From Larus michahellis (taxonomy: Eukaryota; Chordata; Aves; Charadriiformes; Laridae): 64,000 bases of DNA. Position numbers and translations under genes: made by a program. Below, piece after piece: positions 49,201 to 61,356 of the stretch. The stretch lies in contig NC_133901.1 in assembly GCF_964199755.1 (NCBI RefSeq), positions 50,999,324 through 51,063,323 of the forward strand. The letters are read 5' to 3'. Under the pieces are notes generated by a model. The model was given only the letters and a program-made list of their open reading frames with translations. It did not search any database and was not told where the DNA came from. Within the stretch, counting starts at the first letter, position 1. Each line of letters begins with the position of its first letter.

Positions 49201-51114
49201 TTATGTGTTTTCCTCCCTTGTAAACCCCCAGTGTGTCTGCCAGGGCGGTGGGAATATCTGGAATATAATGATTTTATTCTGACAAAAATGAGAAAGCTTG
49301 AAAGTATTCCCAGTTCCAGGGCTCTTGCCCAAAGTGTGTCTCAAACTGTGAGGTAGAGCTAGGAAGTAAGCCCTCGTCCCCAGGATCAACGGCACTTTAC
49401 AGGGAAGGTGGCAAGGCAATGAACTCAGGCAGCAGAGAGGCCTCCTGTAGCCAAGTAAACTCCCATGAACTCCGCTTTCACCCAGAGCGACATGAACTCC
49501 CATGAACTGCCCTGGCAACATCTGAGCCGATGCAGAGGAGTTCACGTCAGCGGATAAGCAACTAGCCCAAACTTGTTGGCAATTCAGTTTTTCCACCAAA
49601 GTATCAAGTACAGGTCTTTAAGAAGTGAAATGACATTTTAAACGAACAACAGGTTTTAAGAAGTGAAATGACATTTTAAAAGAACAGCTAGCAAATTATT
49701 GCACCAATGCAAAAGAGCAAGGATGACGTAAGAACTTACGGGGAAGCTGCAGAAACTTTTGCAAAACTTCGCTAGCTCCTCTGAGTGAAGGGGAAACTCA
49801 CGCTAACACGCTGCGGCACAGCAAACCCAGCACACTCCAACCAAGCACCTGGTTCACCCAGGCCCCTCGCTGATTCCCACCAAGTCCCACGTCCCCTATC
49901 CTCGCAACACCTTCCGCTCAGTGGGATGAGTCCTGTCTGCCTGCAGAAGCGTCGCAGCTCAGGAAAGACAGAGGGATATGGCCAGACTGAGCGAGCTGAG
50001 CACAGGCAGTGCCACAGCCCTGAGGGTCCTTTCTACCCGCCGTTGCCACTGCTGTTGGGACCTCGCAGGTACACAGCCCCAGAGTGGGCAGGAAGCCTCC
50101 CCAGCTCTTTTTGAAGCCCTTGCAACACACCAGACATGCTCTGCAGTCTCCCAGAGCACCTCTGGCCCTTCCAGGGGAGCAGTTCCTCATGTTGGAGTCA
50201 GACAACAACTAAACAGGGAACTCGTACGTGCCAGCTTCTAGCAGTAGCTTGGGTGCGCTGCTTGGGTCATTGCAAGTGCAAGGAGTAGTGGCCAGGTTGC
50301 ACTGACCTATACCCAGCCTCTCACAAGCGCACCTCTGGCTCAGCTTGGGAAGCCATTGCCCAGAGACCCTCTCAAGAGACCCATCTCAAGATTTCTCTCT
50401 TCTCTACCTGCTTCTCTCACCCTTTCCTCTAGGAGACCTCAAACAGGTCAGAGTCCCAAGGTCTAGTCCCCTTTTCTTATGTCTTTTTCTTATCTCTCCC
50501 GGCAAATCCTTTCTCATCTATTGTGACGTCTGGAGACCTTTCTGCCCTTGCCAGACGGATATTTTATACTTTCCCCTCCTGTGAGGCCAGACATCTCTAG
50601 GGAGAGAGACCGAGGCAATTGCTGTGCATTGAGGAGAACACGTCAGTATGTTTTTTGGCACATCACACGCAGTGCGAACTCCACTGATAATGTCAGGAAG
50701 ACTTCAGGAACAAGCAAGGATGGCTCACCCCACTGAGAGCTTGTACGATTAATACCAAAGAACAGAAAATGCAAACAGCACTGAAGTACTTCGAAGATAC
50801 TCTCGTGACAGTGGATTTCCAGGAGCGCCTGAGTCGAAGAGTGTGCCCCTAGTGTGACCTCTTTAATAATAAACTTTAGATGAAACAAAACAAGTTTTAT
50901 GAACACATTGTAAATTTCTTAACCTCAGTTGGCCTCTGCAATTGTTTGAGATAAGGTGTGTCTTTGATGGCCAATTAACACTGAGAGAAGTCCTAGTTTC
51001 ATAACACAGGGCAGTCAAACAAATGATTGACTACTAATATTGACTGACTCAGCCACGTGATCCAAAACCTGCTGTTGAGGTAACATAGCTAGCATAGCTA
51101 ACATAGCCCTTCGG
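46237..51114. other. Divergent spacer, unit D
   Basis: No supported gene. It carries one extra C near 47206 and the duplicated 39-bp block, and is the only other spacer besides unit A's with AAACAGGTC near 50442 and AAACTGTGAGG near 49344. Confidence 0.6.
49610..49687. repeat. 39-bp-period tandem duplication, unit D
   Basis: ACAGG... blocks start at 49610 and 49649. Relative to unit A the second block has ATTTTAAAAGAAC in place of ATTTAAAAAGAAC, and the junction reads CGAACAACAGG in place of CGAACTACAGG. Confidence 0.92.
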
Positions 51115-51120
51115 TATATA
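51045..51120 (+). promoter_or_regulatory. CYP2C promoter, unit D
   Basis: TATATA at 51115-51120, TGACTCAGC at 51045-51053 and CACGTG at 51054-51059. One base between E-box and TATA differs from the other units (CATAGCTAG for CATAGCCAG near 51090). Confidence 0.6.
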
Positions 51121-51170
51121 GGCTCGGGCTCCGGCAGCCAGAGTCACTCCCTCCTGAGCCACAGAAGCAA

Positions 51171-54100
51171 ATGGAGCTCCTGGGAGCAGCCACTGTTGTC
51201 CTCCTGGTTTGCATTGCTTGCCTGCTCTCCATCACAGCATGGAGAGGGAGGTCTGGAAAGGGGAAGATGCCTCCGGGACCAGCTCCCCTTCCCATCCTAG
51301 GTAACTTGCTGCAGGTGAAACCAAAGGACTTGGCCACAACCCTCCAGAAGGTGAGGCCACTTTCTTCTTCTCTCTTACTTTCTTCTGTGGGCAAGAAGTG
51401 TGTGGGACCTGTGCGTGGGGACAGTCTGTGACCATAGCTTGATAAGCAGCTATCCCAGAGGAGCAGAAAAGCCATGAGGATCTCAGCTGCTCCCCCGCAC
51501 TGCTGTTGTCATTGTTGCACAGGGCCTGATAGCTGGGAACCCTCTCCACACCTATATTTGTCAGGAGAGGACGAAAACTTGACGTTGCTGGTCTGTGAGG
51601 CTGCACCGCCTGCCGTGGGATGCAGCAGCAAGGCCACTTTTCAACTCCTCCTCCCGCTCTGCTCCATGGCCATCTTCTGTCTTGCATTTTGACAGCTCAG
51701 TGAAGAGTATGGACCAGTGTTCACAGTGCACCTGGGCTCTGACCCAGTGGTGGTGCTGCACGGACATGATGTGGTGAAAGAAGCCTTGGTTGATCGCGCG
51801 GACGAGTTTGCTGCCAGAGGACACATGCCAATAGGAGACAGGGCGAACAACGGATTAGGTATGTTTGCTGAGTGAGCTCCTTCTGAGGAGAAGGGAAGGG
51901 CTGAGCATTCATTTGGCAGATCAGGGCTGGAATGTACCACGCAGGAGGGAGGACTGTGGAGAGTGGGTGGGTCCTACCTGGAGAAGGGAAGGCAGAGTGG
52001 GCTGTAATTGCTGCCTTTTATCACCCAAAGCGGGTAGTAGAGAAATGGAGTCAGATTGATCTTAGTGATGTGCAGTGAAAGGGCAAGCGGCAACAGCCCC
52101 CAGCTGCAGCAAGGGGAATTATGTGCAGATACGAGTGATGAATTGTTCACAAGGAGGTTGGGCATGTGGTGGAGAAGGCCAAAAGCAGGCAGGTGGACTA
52201 CAGTACCTCCATAGAGTGTCTCCAAACCACAGTACTCTATGACACTACCGTGACAGTGCTCTCCCAGGGACAGGATTCGCTCTCGCTGTGAGCCTCTGTT
52301 CATCTCACACCCAGCACACCCAAGCCAGGTCTTTGCTCTTCCTTCTTCCTCTGCAGGGATTATTTTTAGCAACAACCAGGAGTGGTTACAAGTCCGTCGG
52401 TTTGCTCTCAGCACTCTGCGCAACTTTGGAATGGGGAAGAGGAGCATTGAAGAGAGGATCCAGGAGGAATCTGAGCACTTGCTAGAAGAGATCAACAAAA
52501 CAAAGGGTATGCTACAGTTTCAATATAGCTTATGTTTGCAAGAAAAAGGACTGTACTAAGGGAGACCCATGTCTTTAGCATAGAATAGAATTAGCACGTG
52601 CTTTGGCCATGCAGCAGCTGCCCCCCGTTACAGAGCAGTAAATAATTCCGTGATCACATACTGTTCTTTTTGGGGACCCTTCTGTGTCGTTCAGAGACTC
52701 TGTTCTGGTATTTCCACTAACAACCAGAGCCCAGGTTACCCACAGTAGCCATGAGTAGCCATAGTTGGTTTTCTTTATGGTTTGTAACTTTTCTGAAATC
52801 CCAGGAACGCCTTTTGACCCAACCTTCATGCTGAGCTGTGCTGTCTCCAACATCATATGCTCCATTGTCTTTGGGAGACGATATGACTATAAAGACAAGA
52901 AGTTCCTGGCCCTGATGAATAACATGAACAACATCTTTGAGATGATGAACTCCTACTGGGGACAGGTACAATCCAGTAGGCATTTTAGTGTGTCAACATT
53001 CTCCTAGGGGAGCAGGGAGCCTTCCTCCCAGTGAAGTCCCATCTCAGTTTTCTAAGTAGGACCCCGTCAGTGCTTTGCTGCACAGGAGGGAATTCATTCA
53101 AGAGCAAGACGCACCCTCACCAATGGAGAGCTGAGGGTGCTTCCCCCTGGTCCTGACGCCCTTCTTCTCCGCCTAAGGTTCCTACCACTAAGCAAGCCCC
53201 TACTGCCCTGTCAGACTGCCCAGCCTCACCGCCCTTCTGCTTGTCTCAGTTGAGAGGGTTGTGAACTTCCTAGGCTTTTTGGTAATATCAAAGGATGGGG
53301 CAATGGTCATGCTAGGGACCCTCCTGTTTCTTTCTTTCCAGCTCTACCAGATGTTCTCAAATATCCTGGATTACTTGCCTGGCCCACACAACAAAATATT
53401 CACAGAATTTGATGCTCTAAAAGCCTTTGTGGCAGAGGAGGTGAAGATACACCAAGCCACCCTAGATCCCAGCTCCCCTCAGGATTTCATTGATTGCTTC
53501 CTCACCAAAATGCAGGAGGTAAGGAGACAGCGTACAGCCCCAGCTCATCCCCAACACACCTACACTGAGCCCCTTCCCTCTCCTAAGTAACACAGGCATT
53601 GGGATGATCCCTTCCCAGGCAGCTAGGCTGTGCAGTGGGAAGGCACCAGCAATACCCCAGATATTGCCTGTGCTAGAGCTTATAGCTCTGGGTCTGCACA
53701 CTCACCAGCCCCTACCTGCACCTTCTTGGACAGCAAGACCTTCATCTGCTCTCACTGAAACACAGGGATGTGTGCAGTCTGGTCTTGCAGTTCTTCCACT
53801 GGAAAGCAGTTAGCACAGCAAGGGCAGACATGCAGCTACGTACCATTTGGTGCACAGCTTGAAAGAAGGCCGCGCTGGTGTTGAGCTTACTGCACAAAGA
53901 GAGCATTGCAATGTCCCAGGTGGCTGCTGCAGCTTAGCAGAGAAATGCAAGAGCTCTGGGTGAGAAAGAAGGCCTGGGATGACACAAGAAAGGGCCACTT
54001 TTCTCAGCCCAGCCAGAGAAACAGCCCAGCCTTTTCCCTAGGAGAAAGAGCACCCCAATTCCAGTTTCCACATGAAGAACCTGATAACCAGCACCTTCGA

Positions 54101-56990
54101 CTTGTTCATTGCCGGGACTGAGACAACTAGCACGACTGTAAGATATGGGCTTCTGCTTCTTCTCAAATACCCGAAGATACAAGGTACCAGTCTGTGACCT
54201 CTTCCTCTCTAGCTGTTCCCCTGGGCTGGGCACGCGTCTAGCACCGTATCCTTCTCCCAACTTTCCTCCTCTCTCTCGCACATTTTACCCAAATGGGCAA
54301 AGTCCTTGCACTGTCATTCCCCAGGGTAGGCATTAGAGATCCCTCAGCTTCACTGGCATCATCATCAGCTGCACTCCCCTCACAGCCAAGGACTTGACTG
54401 TGTGTCTTTACCGCCCAGTACTCCTATTTAGTCAAGTCACTGGGAGGACATTCTTTGCATGGGCCGCAGTGGAACTGTGTTCTCGTCGACACCAAAACCA
54501 ACATCAGTGCTCCTGTCACCTGTGATGTGTGATTTGTGGGCAGCTTAGGGCAACCTGTTTAGGTAGGTTTGGTTTTATTTACCCATTTTATGGTTTGTGC
54601 TTCTCATGACAGAGAAAGTTCAAGAAGAGATTGACCGGGTAGTAGGACGATCACGAAAACCTTGCGTGGCTGACCGGACCCAGATGCCCTACACAGATGC
54701 GGTGGTCCATGAAATCCAGCGCTTCATCTCCCTCGTCCCCCTGAGTGTCCCTCGCGCTGTGACCAAAGACCTCTGCTTCAGAGAGTATGTCATTCCCAAG
54801 GTTAGTGGGCAAGTTCCCTCAAGTTCGGCAGCACTTTTGCTCTTAGGCTGGCAGTTACAAGCCAGAAGCTAGAAGTGCAGTGGCCTGACCTAGTATCACC
54901 CAGCCCTTCAGGAAGGTGTTATCCTCAGGCTCCTGTAGCTCACTTGCAGCCCCTTGCTGCCACTCCGTGGGCCAAGACTGGAACAGTAGCTCTGCCCAAC
55001 ACCTTTGCTCACTTGCTCCGCAGCTTTATCCATCTGCAGAAACACGGTGGGTTCACAAAAAAAACAGAGCAGTGACTCCTCACACAAAAGGCAGCAAAGC
55101 CATGGAACTGCTCACCACCCTCCAGGAGAGCCTGTGCGCATGCCTGGAAGCAAAGTCAGTTGGTGGTTATTGAGCACAGAAAACCCCAGAGCCACAAAGT
55201 GCTGAAGACTACGTTTGCAATCAAGGGAACGAGCAAAACCTCTTTGCCTGTTTTTACACACTTCTTGAGGCAGTCACTGCTGGCCATTGCCAGAGGCAGG
55301 CTGATGGGCTACAGCAACCCATGGCCTGGCCTGTCGCAGCAGCGCTCGTTGCTCTTCTGGCTGACTGTGTACAGCAGGGGAACAGCAGCACACAGGCTGT
55401 TGGCCTTTTAATTTTCAGCTGTCTGTGTAAAATCAAAAGGCAGGACCCAGGGACCTGCTCAGCTTCTAGCAGATGGCTCTTGTGTCATCACTGTTGGATT
55501 ACTTATCTCACACCCCCACCAATGGCTGGTCAGGAAGAGGGAAGGAAGAGGACTGTGGCAGAAGAAATTTGTCAGGAGACGGGAAAGCAACCTTTTGCTT
55601 TTCGGGGCTCACAGAAAAGAAGGAACATCTACAAGTTCATTAGGGTGAAACACTGAGAAAGAGGAAGAATTAGGTGGGGTGTCCCCAGATGACTAGAGCA
55701 AAGTGAGGATAAATGGTCCGAAAGTGAGAGGGAGCATTCAGGAAGATCAGCCAACAATTGTCCCTGCTGTCCCATCTAGCAGGCTCTCCCTAAAGCTGCC
55801 TCCCCAAAGGCAAGGTCCCCAAAAGGAAACCAAAGGCACTAGTAGGACTGTGCTGGGATGCTCAGTCTTAACTTGGCAGGCAGTCGGATTAAGTGACCTA
55901 ACTCACCTCCCCTTCATATTCTGCTCTTCTCCTTGTGTTATCTCAGGGCACCACAATCTTTCCTGTCCTCACTTCTGTCCTCCACGACAGTAAAGAGTTT
56001 CCAAACCCAAATGAGTTCAACCCTGGACACTTCTTGAACGAGAACGGCACCTTTAGGAAGAGCGAGTTCTTCATGCCCTTCTCAGCAGGTAAAGCACTGG
56101 CTTTCTCTCTCTTCCTCTCCCTGTCGCCGTCGTCCTCCTCCCCCTCTGGGGACCATTCTGCCTTTCCCTATAACACACACTCCCTCTTCCCAGCGTGGTC
56201 CCACCGGTGCTTCCATAGGGCTCACTGCTCTCTGGATAACCCCTCCCTGATGCTCCATTCCCCAGCTGCACCTCCCATCGTGTTCAGGCCTGGAGGCTTC
56301 TCAAACCTCCTACTGGGAGTTGCCGATGTAATGATGTGAATGGGATCTATTGACGCTTTCTAAAAAACCTGTCACCTTCCGACACAACCACCAAAGTCAT
56401 CCTTAACCATCCTCTCTTTCCGTGGTAGTTGCACTTTTCCCAGCACCTCTTAAGTACCTCTCGGGCTACACGCAACCACTCACCTACCAATAGCCCCTAC
56501 CCTCTGTTTTCTCATCTGTGCTTCATGTGCCCTTACTCTCTCTCACCTTGCCCTCTGCGACGCCCCCTCTATGCTCAAGACTTCTTCTGCTCTTGTTCTT
56601 CCTTCACACACCCAACCAAACTGCCAAGGGTGGGCGTCCATCTTTCTCCAACAAACTATTCTCTTGCAAACGTCCTTAGTAATCCCGACAGTCGTCTCAC
56701 TGCTGGAGCTGTATCTGGTAAATAAAGCTGCCTAACATACCTGCTTAGTACAAACTCTTGTCTACTTGGCAACACCTGTCGAGCACTATTTGCTGTTTTC
56801 ACTTCCAGGGAAGCGAATATGCCCCGGAGAGAGCCTGGCACGCATGGAGATATTCCTACTCATGGCCATCATCTTGCAGAACTTTACCTTGAAGCCTGTC
56901 GTTGACCCCCAGGAACTCAGCATAACCCCAACACTGAGTGGGACAACCAACGTACCTCCTGCCTACCAGCTCTGTGCTGTCCCCCGCTAA
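51171..56990 (+). CDS. CYP2C: CYP2C-like cytochrome P450, copy D (T173M, S212M)
   Basis: Exons are 51171-51350, 51696-51858, 52357-52506, 52805-52965, 53342-53518, 54042-54183, 54613-54800, 55947-56088 and 56809-56990. The 494-codon frame, splice sites, I-helix AGTETT, ExxR and haem-loop C439 are intact. M173 (ATG for ACG) is private to this copy and lies outside the usual substrate-recognition segments. M212 is shared with copy C and replaces the S212 of copies A and B. Introns 3 and 4 hold clusters of private substitutions (52605-52625, 53113-53171). Confidence 0.95.
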
Positions 56991-57376
56991 AAAGCACAGA
57001 AACTCTTTCCACGGTATCCTGAGCCTGGCTACTCCTTTTACATCTGCCTTACTAAAACCAATGGCAGAAGCATTGGCGCACCTCCCTAAGGCTTCCAGGA
57101 AGACAGCCCAAACACAGGTGCACAGAGTAGGCACCTTCAAAGCCTCCTGGAACTGCTCTACCACATCCCAGGGAGGCCCTGGGTGACATTGCAACCTGTT
57201 GCACTGATGCTCTCTCTGTGCGCTCCTTGAGTGCAATGGCTGCATCAAATAGCTGATTTTCTCACACACACAGCTCCCATGGCTGCCCACGACCTGCTTC
57301 TCCTGCAGCATGTGTCCCACCAAGAGCAGCATGCTTTGCAGATGGTTAGCGCTGCACGTGTGTACATTAATGACCC

Positions 57377-57382
57377 AATAAA
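57377..57382 (+). terminator. CYP2C poly(A) signal, copy D
   Basis: AATAAA 387 bases past the stop at 56990. Confidence 0.75.
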
Positions 57383-57717
57383 GAAAAATCTTTTTATGAT
57401 TATTTGAGCCATTATTTCCTTTGGGTTGGGGCAGCACCCCATCCGCCCCATGGTGGGTAAGGAACAGCTGAGAATGACGGGAAGTTGCCATCACAGGGGG
57501 TAAGTTCTGCAGCTGGAGTTGTATTCTCTTCCCACTTTTCTTGGGCATATCACTTCATCTCCCTTATGGTCTGGACTCCTTCTGCTAAATGAAAAGAGTG
57601 CATCCCTGTCTTTGCAGGCTGTTGGGAGAAGCTCAGCCACCTGAGCCATGGGGACTGCAAACAACTCTCTGGCTGCTCTTTCCTACCATCAGAATCACTG
57701 CGAGGATTTAGATGTTA

Positions 57718-57723
57718 TTTATT
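57718..57723 (-). terminator. Poly(A) signal of the minus-strand terminal exon, unit D
   Basis: Minus-strand AATAAATAAC, 282 bases past the stop at 58005-58007. Confidence 0.5.
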
Positions 57724-58004
57724 AAAATGAATGAACTTAAATTTAGGAGGACAGCAAAACCAACTCTCCCAGAGACCTTGGGTATTCCAGGGGAATCTCA
57801 TTTAGCTTCTGCATCTCAGAGGCGTCACTGCAAACAAGTTCTTCCCCTCTCCAAAGTCTCTTTTGTCCTGTCCTCTGTAGAATTTCATGTACGCACAAAG
57901 AGAAAACTCTCTTCTTCATAAACTGCAACCGCGCGACCCCTGGTTTCCAGGAAAAGGATCGTGTCTGTTATCTCTAGTCACAGCCCCTACTCGGTGCTTT
58001 TCCT

Positions 58005-58239
58005 TCAGTGACAGGGTGGATGGTTTTCATAAATGGATTCCACCACAGGTGGCTCTCCTCTGGGCTTATTTGTCCTCACGGGCTTTGCTTGTGTTTGGAT
58101 GTCTGGTTTGCAGCGCTTGTCTTGATCTTCATTTACGTAGGTATTTCTTGTCCCCTGCATCATGGTCATATAAAAGTCCCAGAGGTAAAATACAATTCCT
58201 GTGATGGTAGTCACAAGGTACTCGGAGACCTTGTGAGTA
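58005..58239 (-). CDS. Orphan 3'-terminal coding exon, unidentified gene, unit D
   Basis: The coding part is unchanged from unit A. It would be the terminal exon of the transcript starting at the ZP4-like promoter near 61350. Confidence 0.5.
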
Positions 58240-58522
58240 CTGCAGAGAATACAATATGCAGTAGTTTCCACCTCTCTTTGGAAACGTTTGGTGGTATTTT
58301 GAGTAAAATATCATATTTGCTCACATCCCAGGTTCATCCCTCCTTCTCCCTCCATTTTTGCCCACGCAGGATGCAGCTTTAATGCCTGTGTACTCTAAAA
58401 CAATGGCAAACCATTGCTGGCCTCTCATCTAGGATTGCCTCAAATGGACAGAGGTGCAACCAGAAAGAGCAGTCACGTAGGATCCCCAGGCAAGCATGGG
58501 GAGAGACCTTACCATGAGCTCT

Positions 58523-59581
58523 TGTATTAGTTTTGTGTGGCAAGGTGTTGGTAGCAGGGGGGCTATAGGGGTGGCTCCTGTGAGAAGCTGCTAGAAGCTT
58601 CCCCTACATCCGATAGAGCCCATGCCAGCTGGCTCCAACATGGACCCGCCAGTAGCCAAGGTCGAGCCCATCAGTGACGGTGGTAGCACCTCTGGGATAA
58701 CATATTTAAGAAGGGGGGAAAAAAACAGCCCAGCAACTGCAGCTGGAGAGAGGAGTGAGAATATGTGAGAGAAACAGCTCTGCAGATGCCAAGGTCAGTG
58801 AAGAAGGAGGGGAGGAGGTGCTCCAGGCGCTGTAGCAGGGATTCCCCTGCAGCCCGTGGTGAAGACCATGGTGAGGCAGGCTGTCGCCCTTGCAGACCAT
58901 GGAGGTTCATGGTGGAGCACATATCCACCTGCAGCCTGTGGAAGACCCCACGCTGGAGCAGGCGGATGCCCAAAGGAGGCTGTGACCCTGTGGGAAAGCC
59001 CACGCTAGAGCAGGCACCTGGCAGGAGCTGTGGCCCCATGGGGAGAGGAGCCCATGCTGGAGCAGGTTTGCTGGCAGGACTTGTGACCGTGTGGGGGACC
59101 CACACTGCAACGGTCTGTTCCTGAAGGGCTGCAGCCCGTAAAAGGGACCCATGCTTGGATGGGACCCCGTGCTGGAGCAGGGGAAGAGTGTGAGGAGTCC
59201 TCCCCGTGAGGAGAGAGGGGCGACAGAGACAACATGGGATGGACTGACCACAACCCCCATTCCCCATCCCCCTGTGTTGCGCGGGGAGAGTAGGTAGAGA
59301 ATTTGGGCATGAAGTTAAGCCTGGGAAGAAAGGAGGGGTGGGGGGAAGGTGCTTTAAGATTTGGATTTATTTCTCATTATCCTACTCTGATTTGAATGGT
59401 AATAAATTTAACTAATTTCCCCAAGGTGAGTCTGTTCTGCCTGTGATGGTAATTGGTGAATGATCTTTACCTCAACCCATGAGTCTTTAGTTATACTTTC
59501 TCTCCCCTGTCCAGTGCAGAGGGGGGGTGATAGAGCAGCTTTGCTGGGCCCCTGGTGTCCAGCCAGGGTCAACCCACCACA
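58523..59581 (-). mobile_element. Solo avian ERV LTR, unit D
   Basis: GCTCT flanks at 58518-58522 and 59582-59586; same length and orientation as in the other units. Confidence 0.85.
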
Positions 59582-59715
59582 GCTCTGTAGGGCTACCCTT
59601 GAAGCCAGTCCTGCATTTAGGAACGCACTCAGCAGCACCGGTACACACCAATACTGCTCTACCAGGGAAGTAAGGAATCCCAGTTCACGGCTCCTCCAGG
59701 AGGAGGCACGCTTAC

Positions 59716-61302
59716 CTGTGTTACCAAAGTAACAAGGCTTCACCCTGTCCCTAGGGTCATAGCAGCAGCCTCGCTCTTCACAGTCTCCCTGGCTGATAGG
59801 CAAGGAGGCACACAGCAGCCGGTCTTGGCTGAGGACAGCAGAACAGACACCACTGCTTGGAGCATCCAGGGCTGGAAGAAACAGCAGGAGTTTGCAGCTA
59901 AGGCACAAGGAGCAGGGGGGTAAAGACACAGAGGACACTGCTGGCAGATGTCTTGGTGACTCTGCATGCAAATCGAGGGAAGTTAGACTCAAGTGAGGGT
60001 GAAACACACAGCCTGGAGCTGGCACGGAAGCCGGCTTAGAAGGGACCTGCATTCCCTGGAACAGAGACTCCCCCTGAAGCCACTCACAAGAGACTAGACT
60101 GTATGGGATCTGTCAAGATAAAGTATTCCGCATCAACTCTGGTAGTTTGGAAAAATCATTGTACCCAATCTCCAGCTCAGTCCCTGAACTTGCAGGGATC
60201 GATGCAGTCAGAACATGTCTAGGAAACATAAGGAACATTCACCTGCTGACCCTGCAGAGGAGGCACAAGCCCTCAGCAAGTTGGTGGCTCTTCTGTCTGA
60301 AACCCTTCTCCAGGGAGTCTTCTGCACAGCAGTAAGTCCCTCTGCCCAGCCCCAGACTGACTAGGAACAGACATCCAAAAGGAAGGGCACTCATCACCAC
60401 AAGATACAAGCGGGACTTCCTAATGAGCTGTCAGTCTTACCAGGAAGGTCCACAGGGCACCTGAGCAGCTTCTCTTCATGAAGAACCTTTTGTCCAGCAT
60501 CGTCTGTTCCTTCAAGCCCAACCAGCATGAGGTAATTGCCATCCTAGGGGAGAGCCACACCAGTCAGGGCAGCCAGAGCAGCAGTAGCCACAGTCCCAGC
60601 AGAACCCCTAAGGTCACTCACCCATTCAAAGACATAACAGCCAGTATAGGAGACCAATACTTTCCTGGAGCCATCTGGAGTCCCAGATACCAAGAGCCCA
60701 CACTCAGAGTCATTCTGCAGAACGTGTGCCTCCCCCTCGGTATCTAGGGAAAGAGGAGACAGCAGCAGAGGTTTCAGCATCCCACGTTGAAGACGGGGTC
60801 CGCTACAATCCTACCCTTCTGTCGGAAAAAAGGCCCTAGCCAGTATTAGGGTCTGGGCCAGCAGGGGTGTGTGAGGGAAGAGCCAAGACCCAGCAGCCAA
60901 GACCATCTAGATCGAGGCACGGCACGCCACCAAAGCCCGTGACTGCTAGGTCATACAAACAGCCCCCTGGTTACACAAGATGCACTGAAGCCGTTAGACA
61001 ACACTTCACATCAAAGCTGCCCCTTTCTCCTCATTCCAGGCATACACCTGCACTGTGCCAAAATACAGCAATAAGAAAGCCTCTTGACACCACCCTCACT
61101 TACCCCAAGTAGTCAGCACAAAGGAAGCGTTCCCTTCCCAGCCTGGAGGTAAGGTGAACTGCAGGCTTTCTTGGCCACAAACCAGCAGGGTGGGATCAGA
61201 AAAAACACTACCCTGAGCCCCCACAACCCAAACAAGGGGACCAAGAAAGCCCCAGAAGAGCACAGCTCCAAATGCAGCCCTAGACTGCCCTGCAACACCC
61301 AT
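59716..61302 (-). CDS. ZP4: ZP4-like gene head, exons 1-4, 3'-truncated, copy 4
   Basis: Exons on the minus strand are 61302-61104, 60743-60622, 60543-60441 and 59871-59716. The 193-codon frame and all ZP-N and trefoil cysteines are kept. This copy bridges units D and E, which shows that the array continues in register beyond the fourth unit. Confidence 0.78.
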
Positions 61303-61347
61303 CCTGCTCTCTTGCTAAGCACCATAAAGCAGCTGCTCTCAGCCTAG

Positions 61348-61356
61348 CCTTTTAAA
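61348..61356 (-). promoter_or_regulatory. Candidate TATA box of the ZP4-like gene, unit E
   Basis: Minus-strand TTTAAAAGG, 46-54 bases before the ATG at 61302. Confidence 0.45.

Larger units (their letters stand above)
45282..60401. repeat. Tandem unit D of the array
   Basis: This 15,120-bp copy carries the same 39-bp-period duplication as unit A (49610-49687) and one extra C near 47206 (GCCGCCGTG where other units read GCCGCGTG). Private changes cluster at 52605-52625 and 53113-53171, in and around CYP2C introns 3 and 4. Confidence 0.97.
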